Source of the DNA: Henckelia pumila
Lineage: Eukaryota; Streptophyta; Magnoliopsida; Lamiales; Gesneriaceae
NCBI RefSeq assembly: GCF_033568475.1
Contig: NC_133123.1
Location: 150,737,753-150,801,752, forward strand
DNA: 64,000 nt
Direction of reading: 5' to 3'
Made by a program: the position numbers and the translations under genes. Position 1 is the stretch's first letter; each line of letters begins with the position of its first letter. Below are positions 14,101 through 26,274 of the stretch, piece by piece. The notes below the pieces were generated by a model. The model saw only the letters and a list, made by a program, of their open reading frames with translations, was not told the DNA's origin and did no database searches.

Positions 14101-15598
14101 CAGGACCACATCTCATGAAGATTTTGAAATTTAATGATACAAATACAGCAAAAGGATATAAACTATCACGAGGATGACAAAATAGCAGGTTTGGCCAAAC
14201 CTAAGATTTGTTAATCAATTAAAAAGGTTGCATCAAGAAGATATTGGACCAAAATATACCATATATATTTAATTATGAAAGCTACACTATTCATTAGTTT
14301 TAGTTCTTAATTCATCTTTCTATATGTACGCATTGTGACTCAAATGCCAAGAACCGAAGACACCGACCCCATCCCTCATGGCCTTTTTCCATGCTGCACC
14401 GGTGCAGCCATAACCATAAATCTGACCCTGTATATGGTCTATATGACAGTCCTCCCTCCAAAACACGAGCGATGTCGCCCATATTTCGTGGACTTTGAGA
14501 GCTACGGGTGATTTGCACACGGTGGAGCATCTCTCTCCCATCCCTATTCCCTCACTACGGCAACGTCGTCTTTTTCAAAAATCTAAAATAACAGAACTGA
14601 TTTCTTATCTTCCTACCTACCCTACCACAGAACCCAAGAAGAAAGAGTCACCATCACTAAATGCCACTTGGGTTTTTGCAACTCTTGGAAAGCGGTCCAA
14701 TCATGAGGCAGAATTGTAGAAACAAATTATTTATTTTATCCCTATTCATGCTGGAATATTCCTGTTATATTTTGATGCACATGCCTCGAATATCTAGATA
14801 TGTTCGAATGGAGTTAACCAAGAACATCGACTTTATGCATGTGGACAAAGCATAAATGCTCCAATGAAGGAATTGTCTATGTCACGTTCAAAATCTTATC
14901 TTTTACAGCCGGTGAAAACAAGAGGAACAAAAAAAGTTGTAAAATTTGATGGGATTCAAATTAGTAGTCATCTGTGATTTTTGCTTCATGATTTCTGTTT
15001 TTAAAACAAACTTCAGTTCATTGAAACTTAAAGGAAAAAACCCAAAAAATGTCAATCATTTGAAGAAGAAATATGCATCCCATTTCAAAGAACTGACCAT
15101 GAGTAGATTTCAAAGAGTTCATGAAACAAATTACAGTAATAGCCAAGAAAATATGTAAACTATGAATCTAATATACCTGACTTTAACATTAGCAGGTGTC
15201 CACGACTGTGTGAAAATGGTGTCACCTCTGGATGAAACCAATAGTGAAAAATCCCTCACACTCTCCTTAACATTATCCTCCACCACCCTCTGAATGGCCA
15301 AAGTCCGCCGCGCCGCCACCTCCTTGTCAACAGCCGCGGCGGCGCTCTTCCTTGGCACCATCGCCGCGGGCACCCTCACTACCTTCCCCTGAGGCTTCTC
15401 CTCCTTCCCTCCGCCGCCGCTGCCACCTTTCTCCGCTGACCGCCTCCCCCGAAACGGCAGCAGAAAAATCAACAAAAAAGCGTTAATCAGCAGCCACAGG
15501 CTTTTCAACAAGCGTAAGGATAGGAAAGCATTAACCCTCCCGCTCGCACCCGACGTCAGCATGACGGTGTTCGCCGCATCGCTTGCGTTCTTCACCAT
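11197..15598 (-). CDS. Monoacylglycerol lipase-like / caffeoylshikimate esterase-like alpha/beta hydrolase
   Basis: Serine hydrolase of the plant MAGL family, predicted to cleave monoacylglycerols or related esters. Seven exons: 15598-15177, 13505-13467, 13362-13292, 12113-12049, 11943-11854, 11774-11682 and 11598-11197; they sum to 393 residues with consistent phases. The N-terminus has a hydrophobic segment (LLKSLWLLINAFLLIFLLPF, about residues 30-49) that may anchor or target the protein. VLLHGLNEHSGRY is the oxyanion-loop region. The nucleophile elbow GHSTG puts the serine at 221; Asp340 (HGTADSVTDP) and His370 (GLLHDLLFE) complete the triad. An in-frame ATG 60 codons upstream is possible, but MVKNASD is the likelier start. 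Substrate cannot be decided between monoacylglycerol, lysophospholipid and caffeoylshikimate. The first intron is about 1.7 kb and the third about 1.2 kb. Confidence 0.92.
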
Positions 15599-17855
15599 TG
15601 CTGACGACTTAAACAACGAGGAAAGATTCAACCTTGACGAAATCTGAGATAGATAGACCTCTAAAGGTAACTTTTTGTACAATTTCGATCTGGGTTTTGT
15701 GATTATATTAATTCTTGCTCGCAAATGACTCCGATTCACGCAGAAAAATTTTGGGTCTGGGAATGCGAAGCAAATCATGAACCAAGGAAAATGGGAAAAA
15801 TATATAGGCTGTGAATATTGATAAAGATTTCTCTCTCCCCGTCTTATAGATTAGACTGAAAAACGCAAAATCAAGCTACGTGCAAATCAAGAAAAGTCAG
15901 CATCGAAATCCGCCATTTCAGGAGCACCAATAGATCACACGATTCACTGATTTAGGCAACCGAAATTAGTCAAATAAGTAAAAATTCATTCCCAAGAATT
16001 CTCCAATTCCAATGTATAAAAAATCAGAAGATAAATGTGATTTTTCCTTTTTTTTTTTTTTTTTTTTTCCTTCTCTCCCTTGCTTAGAGGAAAATTTGAA
16101 CTGAAATTGATTTCTAATCCACAAGAGAGACAAGCTTCGGAGGAGTATAAATAGAGGTGCGGAAGCAACGCTGGCTTGGAGGTGGCGGCCGGAGTGCCAC
16201 GTGTCGAGCTGTACGAGCTCTTCGATTTCGAATTTGCGGCGATTCGGATACTGTATTGTATATTATAACTATATTATAATTTTATTTAATCGAATGATTA
16301 TTTTAATGAACACGTGGCATTGTGACTGAGGATTCGATTTGGGGACGTGTTTGGAAGTTGCTGGAATATTGGATAAGCATTAAAACTGCCCGTTTGCCGT
16401 TGATATTTACTAAATTTGTACGATGTAAACAATTGATTCCATTAGTTTAAAAAGATTTTACTGTTTATAGTTTAAGGTATTGAATTTGGTTCTAATTTCG
16501 GATTCGTTGGAATATACTTCTATCTTGTGTTGATATAGTTCTTTTTTCTTTTTTTTTAAAGAGATATAATTCTTGTTTTTAATATGACATAGTCGGGTTA
16601 AACTTGCATGCGTTATAGAAAATAACGAGATGAGTGTTTCCTGAGAAACTTGGTATTATATTGTATGATTTGGTTGGTTGAGTGAGCTTCAAGATTATAA
16701 AGACATCCAATTTTTTAAATTAATATCTAAGATGATATGAGAAACATCAATAGTTTGTCACTTGTTTTTTCGAACCGGACTCATTGACGTCCAATTAGGT
16801 ACATCATATCATATCTTAGAGCTCTACGCTGCCATATATATAAACAAATTAATACGCGTCTTGGCTAATCGTTGTAGTGGGGAGCTTTATTTAAGTAATA
16901 ATAATACATTTTTAAAAAGCAAATTATTTGATGTATTTTGAATTAAATGATTGATCTGTTTTTTTTTTTTTTGAGGTTATGTGATTGATCTTATATTCAT
17001 GCATTTGAGTATGAGATACAGTACACTTGGTCATGCATGTTGCACTATAATAATAATTAGAAATATATTGTTAGTCACACTAGTAACGTGATGATTATTT
17101 AACTAACAACACTAAACTTCTATTTATTTTTGAGTTATAATAAGCTATATAATGCTTGTATTGTACTATCCAATAAATTTTCTCGAAAGATTACTTTGCA
17201 CTATCCAATAAATTTTATATTGTAATCATAAAAAATATTCAAATATCATCGTTATCCATTGATTCCCACGTCAAAATAATATGTTTTATACTTAATTATA
17301 TTTTAAAAATTATCAATTATAAAAACCTAGAAAGTGGCGGGTTGTTGATGCATCATGCATTTAAGTTTAATAAAAACTAACAACCATCGCACGTAATTTT
17401 CACGTGCTAGATAATTTAAGTGGGTTGTTGATGCATTTAAGTTTAATAAAAATTAACAACCGTCGCATTTGATTTTCACGTGTATGACAATTTAATTATT
17501 TTTAAAAAATATTAAAAATTATCACGGTGAAAAAATATAGAAGTATTGATATAAAGTAAAGAGTTGTAAAAAAATATGTAGATAATTTATTAAGAATTGA
17601 TAAATGATGAAATTTGAAAAATGAGATAAAAATAAAAGGAGATAAGAATGTTTGAGAAAAGTGATAATAATTTTGTCATTTAAAATTCAACATAAAAAAA
17701 TATGTGTGTTAAATTTAGGGATAAAATTGGAAGAATTTTTTATGTGATTTGACACACCAAAAACTGTTAATATAAGATGTGAAACTATTATATAATAGTA
17801 TAAGTATAGATAAAGCCCAATTACTTTTTTTTTTTGATGTGAGAAAACCCGCAGC
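15599..17855. other. Intergenic region upstream of the lipase-like gene
   Basis: The 5' leader and promoter of the minus-strand hydrolase lie at the left. A T-run at about 16048-16068 and long AT-rich stretches follow. A short tandem repeat at 17336-17495 is listed separately. I see no coding sequence. Confidence 0.6.
17336..17495. repeat. Two-copy tandem repeat, about 80-bp unit
   Basis: 17336-17421 and 17422-17495 share GGGTTGTTGATGCAT, CATTTAAGTTTAATAAAAA, TAACAACC and TTTTCACGTG in the same order, with small length differences between the copies. Confidence 0.75.
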
Positions 17856-18354
17856 CAGGGACGGAACCAGGATTTTCTTTTGGAGGGCTAAAAATTTATT
17901 TGATAAAAATCGAAGCGTTAAAAATATACATATATATAATATGAAACTCGAAATTGATACACACATATATATAGCCAAATCACAAATATACAGTACTATG
18001 ATAATTGATTAAAACTATATATAGTAATATATTATCATTTGAGTTAAATTATTAATTATACATATTCAACACCTTAAATAAAGTATCATTTTGACTAAGA
18101 AAGAAGTCGATTAATTCATTTTATTGACATGATTTAATATCTTTAAAGTAAAATCATAAAAAAAAACCAATAATATTTAAACCCGATCAATTTGCTGATT
18201 TGAAATCTACACATCATTTACTCTGAATCATATATATCAATTTCTAATTTCACATATAACATGGGAAAACCCAATCTCACATATATATATGTTATAAAGT
18301 AGGGGCCAGCCTGGGCTGAAGCCTAGGCTAGCCCCTCAAACAAGTCCGTCCCTG
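17856..18354. mobile_element. Non-autonomous hAT-type DNA transposon (499 bp)
   Basis: The element begins CAGGGACGGA and ends TCCGTCCCTG, matching short inverted ends of the hAT pattern. The 8 bp on the left (CCCGCAGC, 17848-17855) and on the right (CCCACAGC, 18355-18362) differ at one base, which is the expected hAT target duplication. The inside is AT-rich with no transposase-like reading frame. It therefore looks like a deletion derivative mobilised in trans. Confidence 0.88.
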
Positions 18355-18362
18355 CCCACAGC

Positions 18363-19583
18363 CGTTAATTTTCGATTCGTACTGGGTTATCGTCTTCGAA
18401 CTAACATAAATTATAATAGTCTGTAAATCACATCAATCAGGTAAGGATGGTACTTGTTTTAAATGTGATGGATAAAGGGCAATTTTTGCCTTGGTTCAAG
18501 CCCATTGTGATTAATTGGCTAAGCAGTTGAGGGTGCTCGTGAACGGCGGATCTAGGATTTTAAAATTAATCAGACTTAAGGGATTGAGCCAAAAATTAGT
18601 TAAAAGTTGGCTTTGATTTTTGAAAAATCAAATAAAAATTCATACCTATGTATTTGGGCCAAATTAGGTTAGGCTACAAGCCTACAGCCCATACCTATTT
18701 GGGCCAAGTTGATTAAGAGTACTCTTTTTGTTCTTCTATCATCCATGCATTGAATCGAACTCATTTTATTTTCAAAAATTGGATCACAGAATTATTGACG
18801 AATTCACTAAACTTAATATAGTAAAAATAATAATCGGAATTTTTTTTAAAAAAAACCAAGACACTGACCCAAGCTGCAAGCCAAGTTCGCTAACACGTGG
18901 CTCCGACTTTTAGTCTTCGCCAATGTTCTAAAAAACATAGAGATTAAGCTTCAAGTTTAAGCAAATTTAATACAAACTTAAACGTGAAAAAACATTTTTA
19001 ATTTTTCCTGTAATTGTAAGTTTTTTAAGACAAATATTAAATAAAATGACAAGACTCACAATTAATAAGATCTAACTGATATTTCAAGTTCTAAACTATA
19101 AATATACATATTTATTAAATTGTTTTCATTAAAAAAACAAATGAAATCTTCCGTTTTAAAAAACGGTCGCTTAATTGAATTTAAAAATATTAAAATTTAA
19201 GCGAACTTTTAAAAACATTGATCCTTGTGATGTTCATGCTTGGATAACGAGATTCTAGCTTTAAGGGCCGGACTAGAGTAAATTAAATTAGGTCCTTTTG
19301 GTATGTAATAATTAATTAAATTATAACATTAATTATAACATAGTTCGCATTTGCTCTATAATGATTATGTAAAATCTCGTGTAAAAGTGGTTCGAAGTTA
19401 AAAACTTGTGTACGACTATTTCAATTGTTACTCACGGCAAGTTATCAAATCTTCAAAGTTATTGATTCCGTATAAGATTCGTTCGTGGACCTCTACACAC
19501 ACACACACACATATATACATATACATATATACATATACATATATATATATATGAAAATTCAAATTATTTGATCACTGCATAAA
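18363..19583. other. Intergenic region upstream of the purple acid phosphatase
   Basis: AT-rich sequence. Around 18540-18560 there is GGCGGATCTAGGATTTT, which resembles the left interior of the neighbouring hAT element and may be an old fragment. A dinucleotide tract (AC then AT/ACAT, about 19495-19552) lies just before the phosphatase ATG. Confidence 0.55.
19495..19552. repeat. Compound (AC)n-(AT/ACAT)n microsatellite
   Basis: A CA run passes into interrupted TATACA and then TA repeats. It ends about 30 bp before the phosphatase start codon, so it occupies the core promoter or 5' leader of that gene. Confidence 0.9.
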
Positions 19584-21877
19584 ATGGGTCAATACTTGAT
19601 GATGCTATGTTGTTTATGGGTGACTTTAGCGACCTGTTTGGCTGAATTTCCAAGAATACAACATTTGACGAGGAAAAGTAAGAGAAATTCGATTGAGTTT
19701 TTGGTGGTTGGAGATTGGGGAAGAGGGGGCCTATTCAACCAATCTAGAGTTGCCAAACAGGTCTTGATTCAATAATCTCTGACCATTCAATTTTGATCAT
19801 TTTTCTGACCTGAATACCAACTTAACTTAAATGTGAGCAAACTTAAACGTGAGCATGCTCACATGTTCAGTATCATATCACTAAAGTTTTTTTTTTTTTT
19901 TAAATATATGTTATTAAAGCATGAATTTTAACAATATAAAAAATCAAAATAGCAACGAACATATATAAATGACGAAACTTACAATTTTTTTTTTTAAAAA
20001 AAAAATTGTTTACTAAGGTTGTATTGGGATGAAAAAGATTTCAAATTCACTAATATTTAAAATATATTTTTATTGTTTAAAAAAATAATATCATAAACTT
20101 CAAATCCATCATTTTCATATTGATATAGTGTCATGTTAATTAAGATGAACTTCAAGTCTCTACTTTATATGCATAATGTCTAAACAAATAGTGTGAATTT
20201 ATAATTTGATTCATTGTTAACTATAAAAAACAATTGAAATCCATGGATTTGAAATTATTTCCCAAACGCAACCTAAAATGTATTTCGAAGTCGATTTTTC
20301 ATCGAAGAAAAGATGATATTATAATATACCAAGATCAGTTGATGTAAAAAATATACATTTTAATTTTCATGCTGCAGATGGGAGTTATAGGAAAGAAACA
20401 AGACATTGATTTTATAGTGTCTACTGGCGACAATTTCTACGACAGTGGACTGATATCTGAGAATGATCCCCTCTTTAGAAGATCCTTTACCAACATTTAC
20501 AAGGCCAAAAGCCTTCAGAAGCCATGGTACACAGGTAAAATCTCGTACTCAAAACCTCAGTCATCACAAGACCAGTTCATTATCAGCTCCGAGTCGTTCC
20601 CGCATAATTTCAAGACCTATGGTTTGGCACCTGATATATGATGAACACTTGAATATAGCATGTGAAGTGCAAGTTCAATAACATGTATGCTGTTTTTGTT
20701 CATGGAAAAAGTGTTAGGAAACCATGATTATCTGGGCAATACAAAGGTGCAGGTGAGTGGGAAACTCAGGAAATTCGACAGCAGATGGAACTGCAAGAGA
20801 AACTTCGTGGTGGAAACAGGGATGGTTGACATGTTTTTCATCGACACAACTCCCTTTGTCGATGCGTATTTCGAGAACCCCAAGAAGAAGAACTTCGACT
20901 GGAAAGATATATTGCCACGGGAGAGATATCTCTCAACCGTCGAACAAGTAAGTCTTCCATCAAATGATCCCGAAAATCTGTCTCATCAAGATCATGTATA
21001 ACCTCTACATATATATATGTGGGATTCTTGAAATTTGTCTTTGGAAATAAGTAGCACCTGGATTTGGGGCTGAGCAAATCAAGGGCTCCATGGAAAATTG
21101 TGGTTGGGCATCATACAATAAGAAGCATCGGACACCATGGTGATACCCAAGAAATTATTGATCACATTCTCCCAATTCTTGAGGTAAAATCCCAAGTTTT
21201 AATGTGGTTTATGAGTTTCAGAATATATTTGCCATACAATCATGTAATTTGTGCAACTAAAGTTAGAGCTGTCAAAACGGGTTGACAGGGTAGAACGATC
21301 CAACCCGACAGGCCCAACACACTTTGACATTTCTATGTAAAGTGGATCAAAAGGGGTTGGGTACATTTATTGTCCACATTCAAATAAAAATATTACTTTA
21401 GTAACAAAATTTAACTTTACCTCTCAAATGGTATTTACTTGACTAAATTGTGGAACCTTAATTTAATTAAGGCACACAAAGTGGATATGTACATCAATGG
21501 ACATGACCACTGCTTGGAACACCTTAGCAACTCAAAAGGGTAAAACACAAACCTAATCTTTGTCAAGATTAACATCAAACAAAGTCCAGAGATTTTCAAC
21601 ACACTACTGTAACTGATTCTATATTCACAAGTTCTGATGCAGTTCGCCGCAGTTCTTTACAAGTGGAGGCGGTTCAAAGGCTTGGAAGAACGACATTCAT
21701 CACGGAATCCATGACGACATCACACACTTCTATTATGACGGGCAAGGCTTCATGTCTGTGAAGATTACATATGAAAAGGCAGAAGTAGTGTTTTATGATG
21801 TTTCTGGGAATCCTATGTATCACCTAAATCTCAGACCACAACCAAAAACACACCACAGCAAAGACACAGATGTATGA
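19584..21877 (+). CDS. Purple acid phosphatase, low-molecular-weight plant type (PAP3/8/17-like)
   Basis: Secreted metallophosphatase of the calcineurin-like fold, with an Fe-Me binuclear centre and broad phosphomonoesterase activity. Six exons: 19584-19760, 20378-20534, 20712-20947, 21055-21183, 21472-21539 and 21643-21877, giving 333 residues, the normal size of this subgroup. [20 protein letters not shown] is a good signal peptide. All five metal-ligand blocks are present: GDWG (43-46), GDNFY (76-80), GNHDY (from 114), VGHH (207-210) and GHDH (243-246). GDNFYDSGL and SGGGSKAW are subgroup hallmarks. The acceptor of exon 3 (AAAAAG before TG TTA GGA) has a modest pyrimidine tract but is needed to give YTVLGNHDY. 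Members of this group are often induced by phosphate starvation; I did not identify a confident P1BS site here. Confidence 0.94.
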
Positions 21878-23024
21878 AACTATTTACCTCTTATGGACAA
21901 AATACATAATGTGGTATGTTGTGGTTTAGTTGCAGTTCTGTGTACATGATACATATGTTGCATGGGCTTTGGCTACAAACTCAGTAGTTACCACGTTACT
22001 TTTCTTCCGGCTTCATGTTTCGAGGTTATTTTGGCATAAATTTAAGTATTCCTAATTAGAGTTATTGAAAACCCACAAGATGTAAGTCTAGGCTTAAGGC
22101 TAACTCTTGCACCTCGACCCAAGCCAAGCAGCAACCTTCCATGAAGTTTGTGCCTCGAAAATGAAGCTCGTCTTTTGGGATGTTTTAAGCCTAACACTGC
22201 CTTTTAAACATAACATAATATGCAAGGATTACAAAATAAAACTAGTAAATTATTTTCACTTGTACACTGATGAATATGTACTTTATTATAATATAACAGT
22301 TCGATAGAGTAAAATATAACAGTTTGATAGAGTATACATTGAATAAATGATGTTGGTCCTGATTAATTATTTTAACTATAGTAAAGAATAATGAAAACCC
22401 CTACTTTCTGGTAGTCTACGTAACACATGAAATAATTAGGGGATGTGATAAATCATGTTATCTTGAACTGTAAAAACTAAAGTGGAACTGAATGTCTTTT
22501 TCTTTTTATTTTTGAGAGAGAATTGAATTTCCTTTTCAAGAAACAGATAAAATGGTGTTTGCATTAATTACATATATTTGACTCTTTTCGACGAACATTT
22601 ACTGCAAAATGCCAATAAAATTCATTAATCATGAACGATTTCTCACTATATATTTCCCATTAAAAAGCGGAAAATTTCATGATAATTGCTACCTTTAGGG
22701 TAGTGCTCTAAGGTAGATTCATTAAAGCAAGCAAGCTCTAAATATTATACCACAATGATGAGAGCAGATATATATTGGACTAAATACTTCATAAAATTTG
22801 AACGCAAACGAGAGATTCCGATGAATTTAACAGGCATTCCAGTAACAACAATGAATTCCAACTCAACTATACCACAACCATTGCATAATCATTATGTACA
22901 CGTATATCAGAGGAAGGGATATTAGAGTAATAGTTTTTCAAAGATTCTACATTTGTATATAGTCTACCAGATAACAAAACTATAAAACAGATTTCCCCGC
23001 CCAGGAAAATAGGAGAAACACTGC
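21878..23024. other. Intergenic space between convergent genes
   Basis: This holds the 3' regions of the phosphatase gene (plus) and the DUF760 gene (minus). The sequence is AT-rich and the short ORFs have no recognisable features. I see no further gene. Confidence 0.6.
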
Positions 23025-24916
23025 CTAATTTGCAACAAAATGGTACCTGCTATCAATATAGCTTTCAACTTCCCAAAGAAAGGAACCAAAAGTCACAGCT
23101 TCCAGAACGAGTCTTCTCAGGCCACCCAAACTAATCTTGATTAATTCATCTTTGGAAGAATCAACGGTTCCTTGAGGCGAGATGAGTATGTCAGGCCTAC
23201 CAAATAAAGCTTCTGTATGTCTCTCAATGATACCAATAGCTTCTTTGGATCTGATGGTTGCATACCGCTGAAGTGCCTCACCGTCACATGACATGACATA
23301 AGTTCGCAATCTGGATTGCTTCATCCCGCCGAAGCCTCGAGCGTCAGCACCGCTGTCCCATGATGACACTTCCGGGTGAGTTTGACCATTTCCAAAAGAC
23401 TCATCTATGCTTGTGCCACCAGGTTTCATCTCCTCTGTTATAATCTCTTCATTATCAATACCCTGTGGGAGAATTCTCATTGTCTTTTCCAACTGAAACC
23501 TCTGATCTATCCGTTTGAGGAAATATCCATACATAACCGACGCTGCATAAACCTGACCAATCCTTAGTTTGCTTTGTTGAGTTATCAAGTCAGAATCACC
23601 AAGTCGATTTCCAAGCACTAGAACCAGATGGTTCTGTATCATCTCATAAGCTTCAGCAGAGTGAAAATGTTCCAGCTTCTTTTCTTGACTGCGACCGGTA
23701 TCAACTTGACCAGTATGGTTAGGCGACAATTGGTCAATTGAAGGTATCAAAGGCACATCAGCATCCATGAATTTCTGTACCACCAGTGCATACAATATCT
23801 CTTCCATAGCCTTTTTCCTTTCATTGGATTTCACCTCTGCAATTCTCCTAAGCACATACCCAAAAAAAAAAAAGTAAACCTTGATTCAACACACATGAAA
23901 CACTTACGGAAGGTTAGAAACACCCAAAAGTTTCAAACTTAACCAAGTTTAAAGGTTTGCTAACTAGTATAAATGCAACTGTTTCTAACCTGTACAAAAC
24001 TAATTCAGTGCCAGATGTAGATGGCTTTTTCTTTTCTTTCTCAGAGTCACACTGAAGCTGTTCGATCTGCTGCTCCGCTGCTGCAACTACAAGATGTGGG
24101 TGATTTCTTAAAACCTGACAGAGAAACTGACCTACTGGAGACTCCATCTGAAGTGGAGCAACAGGACAATCTGAACTGTCAGAATTAGAAGGTTGCATAG
24201 ACGCTCTAATTGCATTAAACCTTTTATTCACAAAACCCAATTTTCTGTTGCCACATTTCATACTAGAAATCCACTGTCTTTGCTGCAACACATCAACCCA
24301 ATATGAATAAGTTAAAGATAAAGATATTGGAATGAGTAAAGACTGTAACTTTATACGTTATAACTCCCTCCACTTTCCCAACCTAAGAAAATCAACCAAC
24401 AAATTACATCCTATCTATAGTCGAGTTCAACCTAACTTACGGGTGTTATCTAATTGTCTCAACGAATAAATTTATCAACACACGCGGGGTTCAATTCAAT
24501 ACTTTTCGGTGGACCCACATATCGCCATAAATTTTCACCATTAGACAGATAGGGTGAAATTTTCTCATTGCAAACAGTATATAAACGACAAAGTGAACGG
24601 TGAAGGAAATAGGCTATCTAAAGATTGAACATTTCGCAATCCACAGAGTCAATCATGGTTCCCTATGATTCAAATCTCTCAAAACAAATAACCAAACTCA
24701 GAAAAATAACAATAACACATGATCAAACAAATCAATTTCAGCTCCTACTCCAGCATACAGAACAGAAGACAAAAAGAAGATCACCTGAATCCAAGAAGAG
24801 CCGGCGAGCATGGGTTTGGACTCAACCCGATTCGACAGTGATCGAGCAGCCCAATCACGCGGCATGAAAGAAACAATATTGCTGCAAGAACACTGAAGAG
24901 CCGCCACCGATTCCAT
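23025..24916 (-). CDS. DUF760 protein, similar to UV-B-induced protein At3g17800 (plastid type)
   Basis: Three exons: 24916-24785, 24282-23990 and 23847-23025, with consistent phases, giving 415 residues. The N-terminal 60 residues are rich in Ser, Arg and Ala with few acids, as in a plastid transit peptide. The conserved part follows: MESPVGQFLCQVLRNHPHLV, then a long helical region (RRIAEVKSNERKKAMEEILY) and LKRIDQRFQLEKTM. The C-terminal block RTYVMSCDGEALQRYATIRS leads into an ALFGRPDI segment. These match the plant family annotated as UV-B-induced protein At3g17800. The molecular function of the family is not established. The ATG at 24916 is preceded in frame only by a TTG, so it is the natural start. 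Confidence 0.9.
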
Positions 24917-25360
24917 CTTCAACCACTAACCCCGCCAGAAAAGATAGATCAACGACGCTCAGCAGTCAGCAGCAACCAAGAAACGAACAACAAAAAGGAA
25001 ATGAACAGCGAAACACAACGTTAACCAAAGAATCTCGAATCAGATTAAGCAAGATATATATATTTTTATCAGCTGGTTCTATTGAATATAACAAAATCAA
25101 TGCACGCAGGATTTTTTGAAGTCTGAAAGTTGAAACGAATTTGGCTTTCTCCATCTTTGAGTCGGTTCTACACGTGTCTTGACTCCTGATCAATGTTTTT
25201 TTTTATATGGTGAAAAGCATTTCAATTAAAAAACACAAAATCACTTGTTACAACTTTGCCTACGATCAATGTTTTGACATATCTTCGATAATATAAAATA
25301 GAAGAATAAATATAGAAGAAAATACATAAAATAGAATAGATATCTAGATTAAATAAATCC
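24917..25360. other. 5' flank of the DUF760 gene up to the pararetrovirus copy
   Basis: The 5' leader and promoter of the minus-strand gene pass into AT-rich sequence that abuts the left edge of the endogenous pararetrovirus. No gene is visible. Confidence 0.55.
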
Positions 25361-25598
25361 ATAAATTAAAAGTGAATTGTCCTAAAATTTCTAATACATT
25401 TCTTAACTTTATTTTAACTCCCTAGACAAAAGATTCTTTACTATAACTCCCTAGGACCATCAAACTTGAATATTTTAATGTTTAATTCTTGTACTAGATT
25501 TATGCTAATCTATGCTTTTATGCTTAAAATTTAAAGGTTTTATGCTTGAATCTGGAGATTTTGTGAGGATCTGCAGTATTAAGAATTATCCAAAAAAA

Positions 25599-25610
25599 TG
25601 GTATCAGAGT
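25599..25610 (+). promoter_or_regulatory. tRNA-iMet primer-binding site of the pararetrovirus
   Basis: TGGTATCAGAGT matches the 12-base initiator-Met primer site TGGTATCAGAGC except at the last base. In caulimovirids this site primes minus-strand synthesis and marks genome position 1. No CA lies directly in front of it, as an LTR boundary would require. Confidence 0.85.
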
Positions 25611-26274
25611 CTTAGGTTAATTATTCAGACTTAATATTATTCATTAATTCATACTTTTCTTTGTCGAGGAGAAGATATATTCAAAAGATGACTTCAAACG
25701 AAGGTTTGAATCAAGAAGATTTTATTCATATGAAATCCTATAAACAAGTTAATCTATTCACAATAGATTACTTACAACAGGTTGTGATTAATGCTCTTAA
25801 TTTTGAAAAGATAAAGAAAAATTATTTTTAACTCTCAATTTTTAGAGATTACCACAGATTCCTCTAAACTCTTCAGAGATCTTAGAGAAATTCAAAAGAC
25901 AGTATAATATTACAGCAATCAGCTGTATGAAATACCTCGGCAGATTGAAGGAATCCTTAAGAAACAAGAAGAAATTCTTGTAACTCTAAAGGATCTTCAA
26001 ACTAAAATCACAAATCGAGAACAAACTTCTGGTTCTAGAAAAGGAAATACAGGAGAAAGGTTATCACTCTCGTTTGGTACCGAACCTTTGTTACATCAGA
26101 AAGGTAAAACCAAAATGGTCCAAAAATCTTTAACTGATGATGAAATGATGATTAATCTTATAAAAACAGTATCAGAGAAAAACACTATCTGATGACTACT
26201 TTAGAAAGATTAAATCTCGAGAATCTACAAGATCTTGCGGATTTTTTTACGAATCTCAAAGTAGTAGATTTAAA

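Noticed and set aside
15599-15778. Upstream in-frame ATG for the lipase-like gene
   Set aside because: The additional 60 residues look like leader sequence; MVKNASD fits the family N-terminus better. Not excluded.
25361-25600. 5' LTR of an LTR retrotransposon
   Set aside because: No CA end next to the primer site and no direct copy downstream of the coding part; the caulimovirid-type coat and movement regions point to a pararetrovirus. Left open in the findings because two copies share a left boundary.
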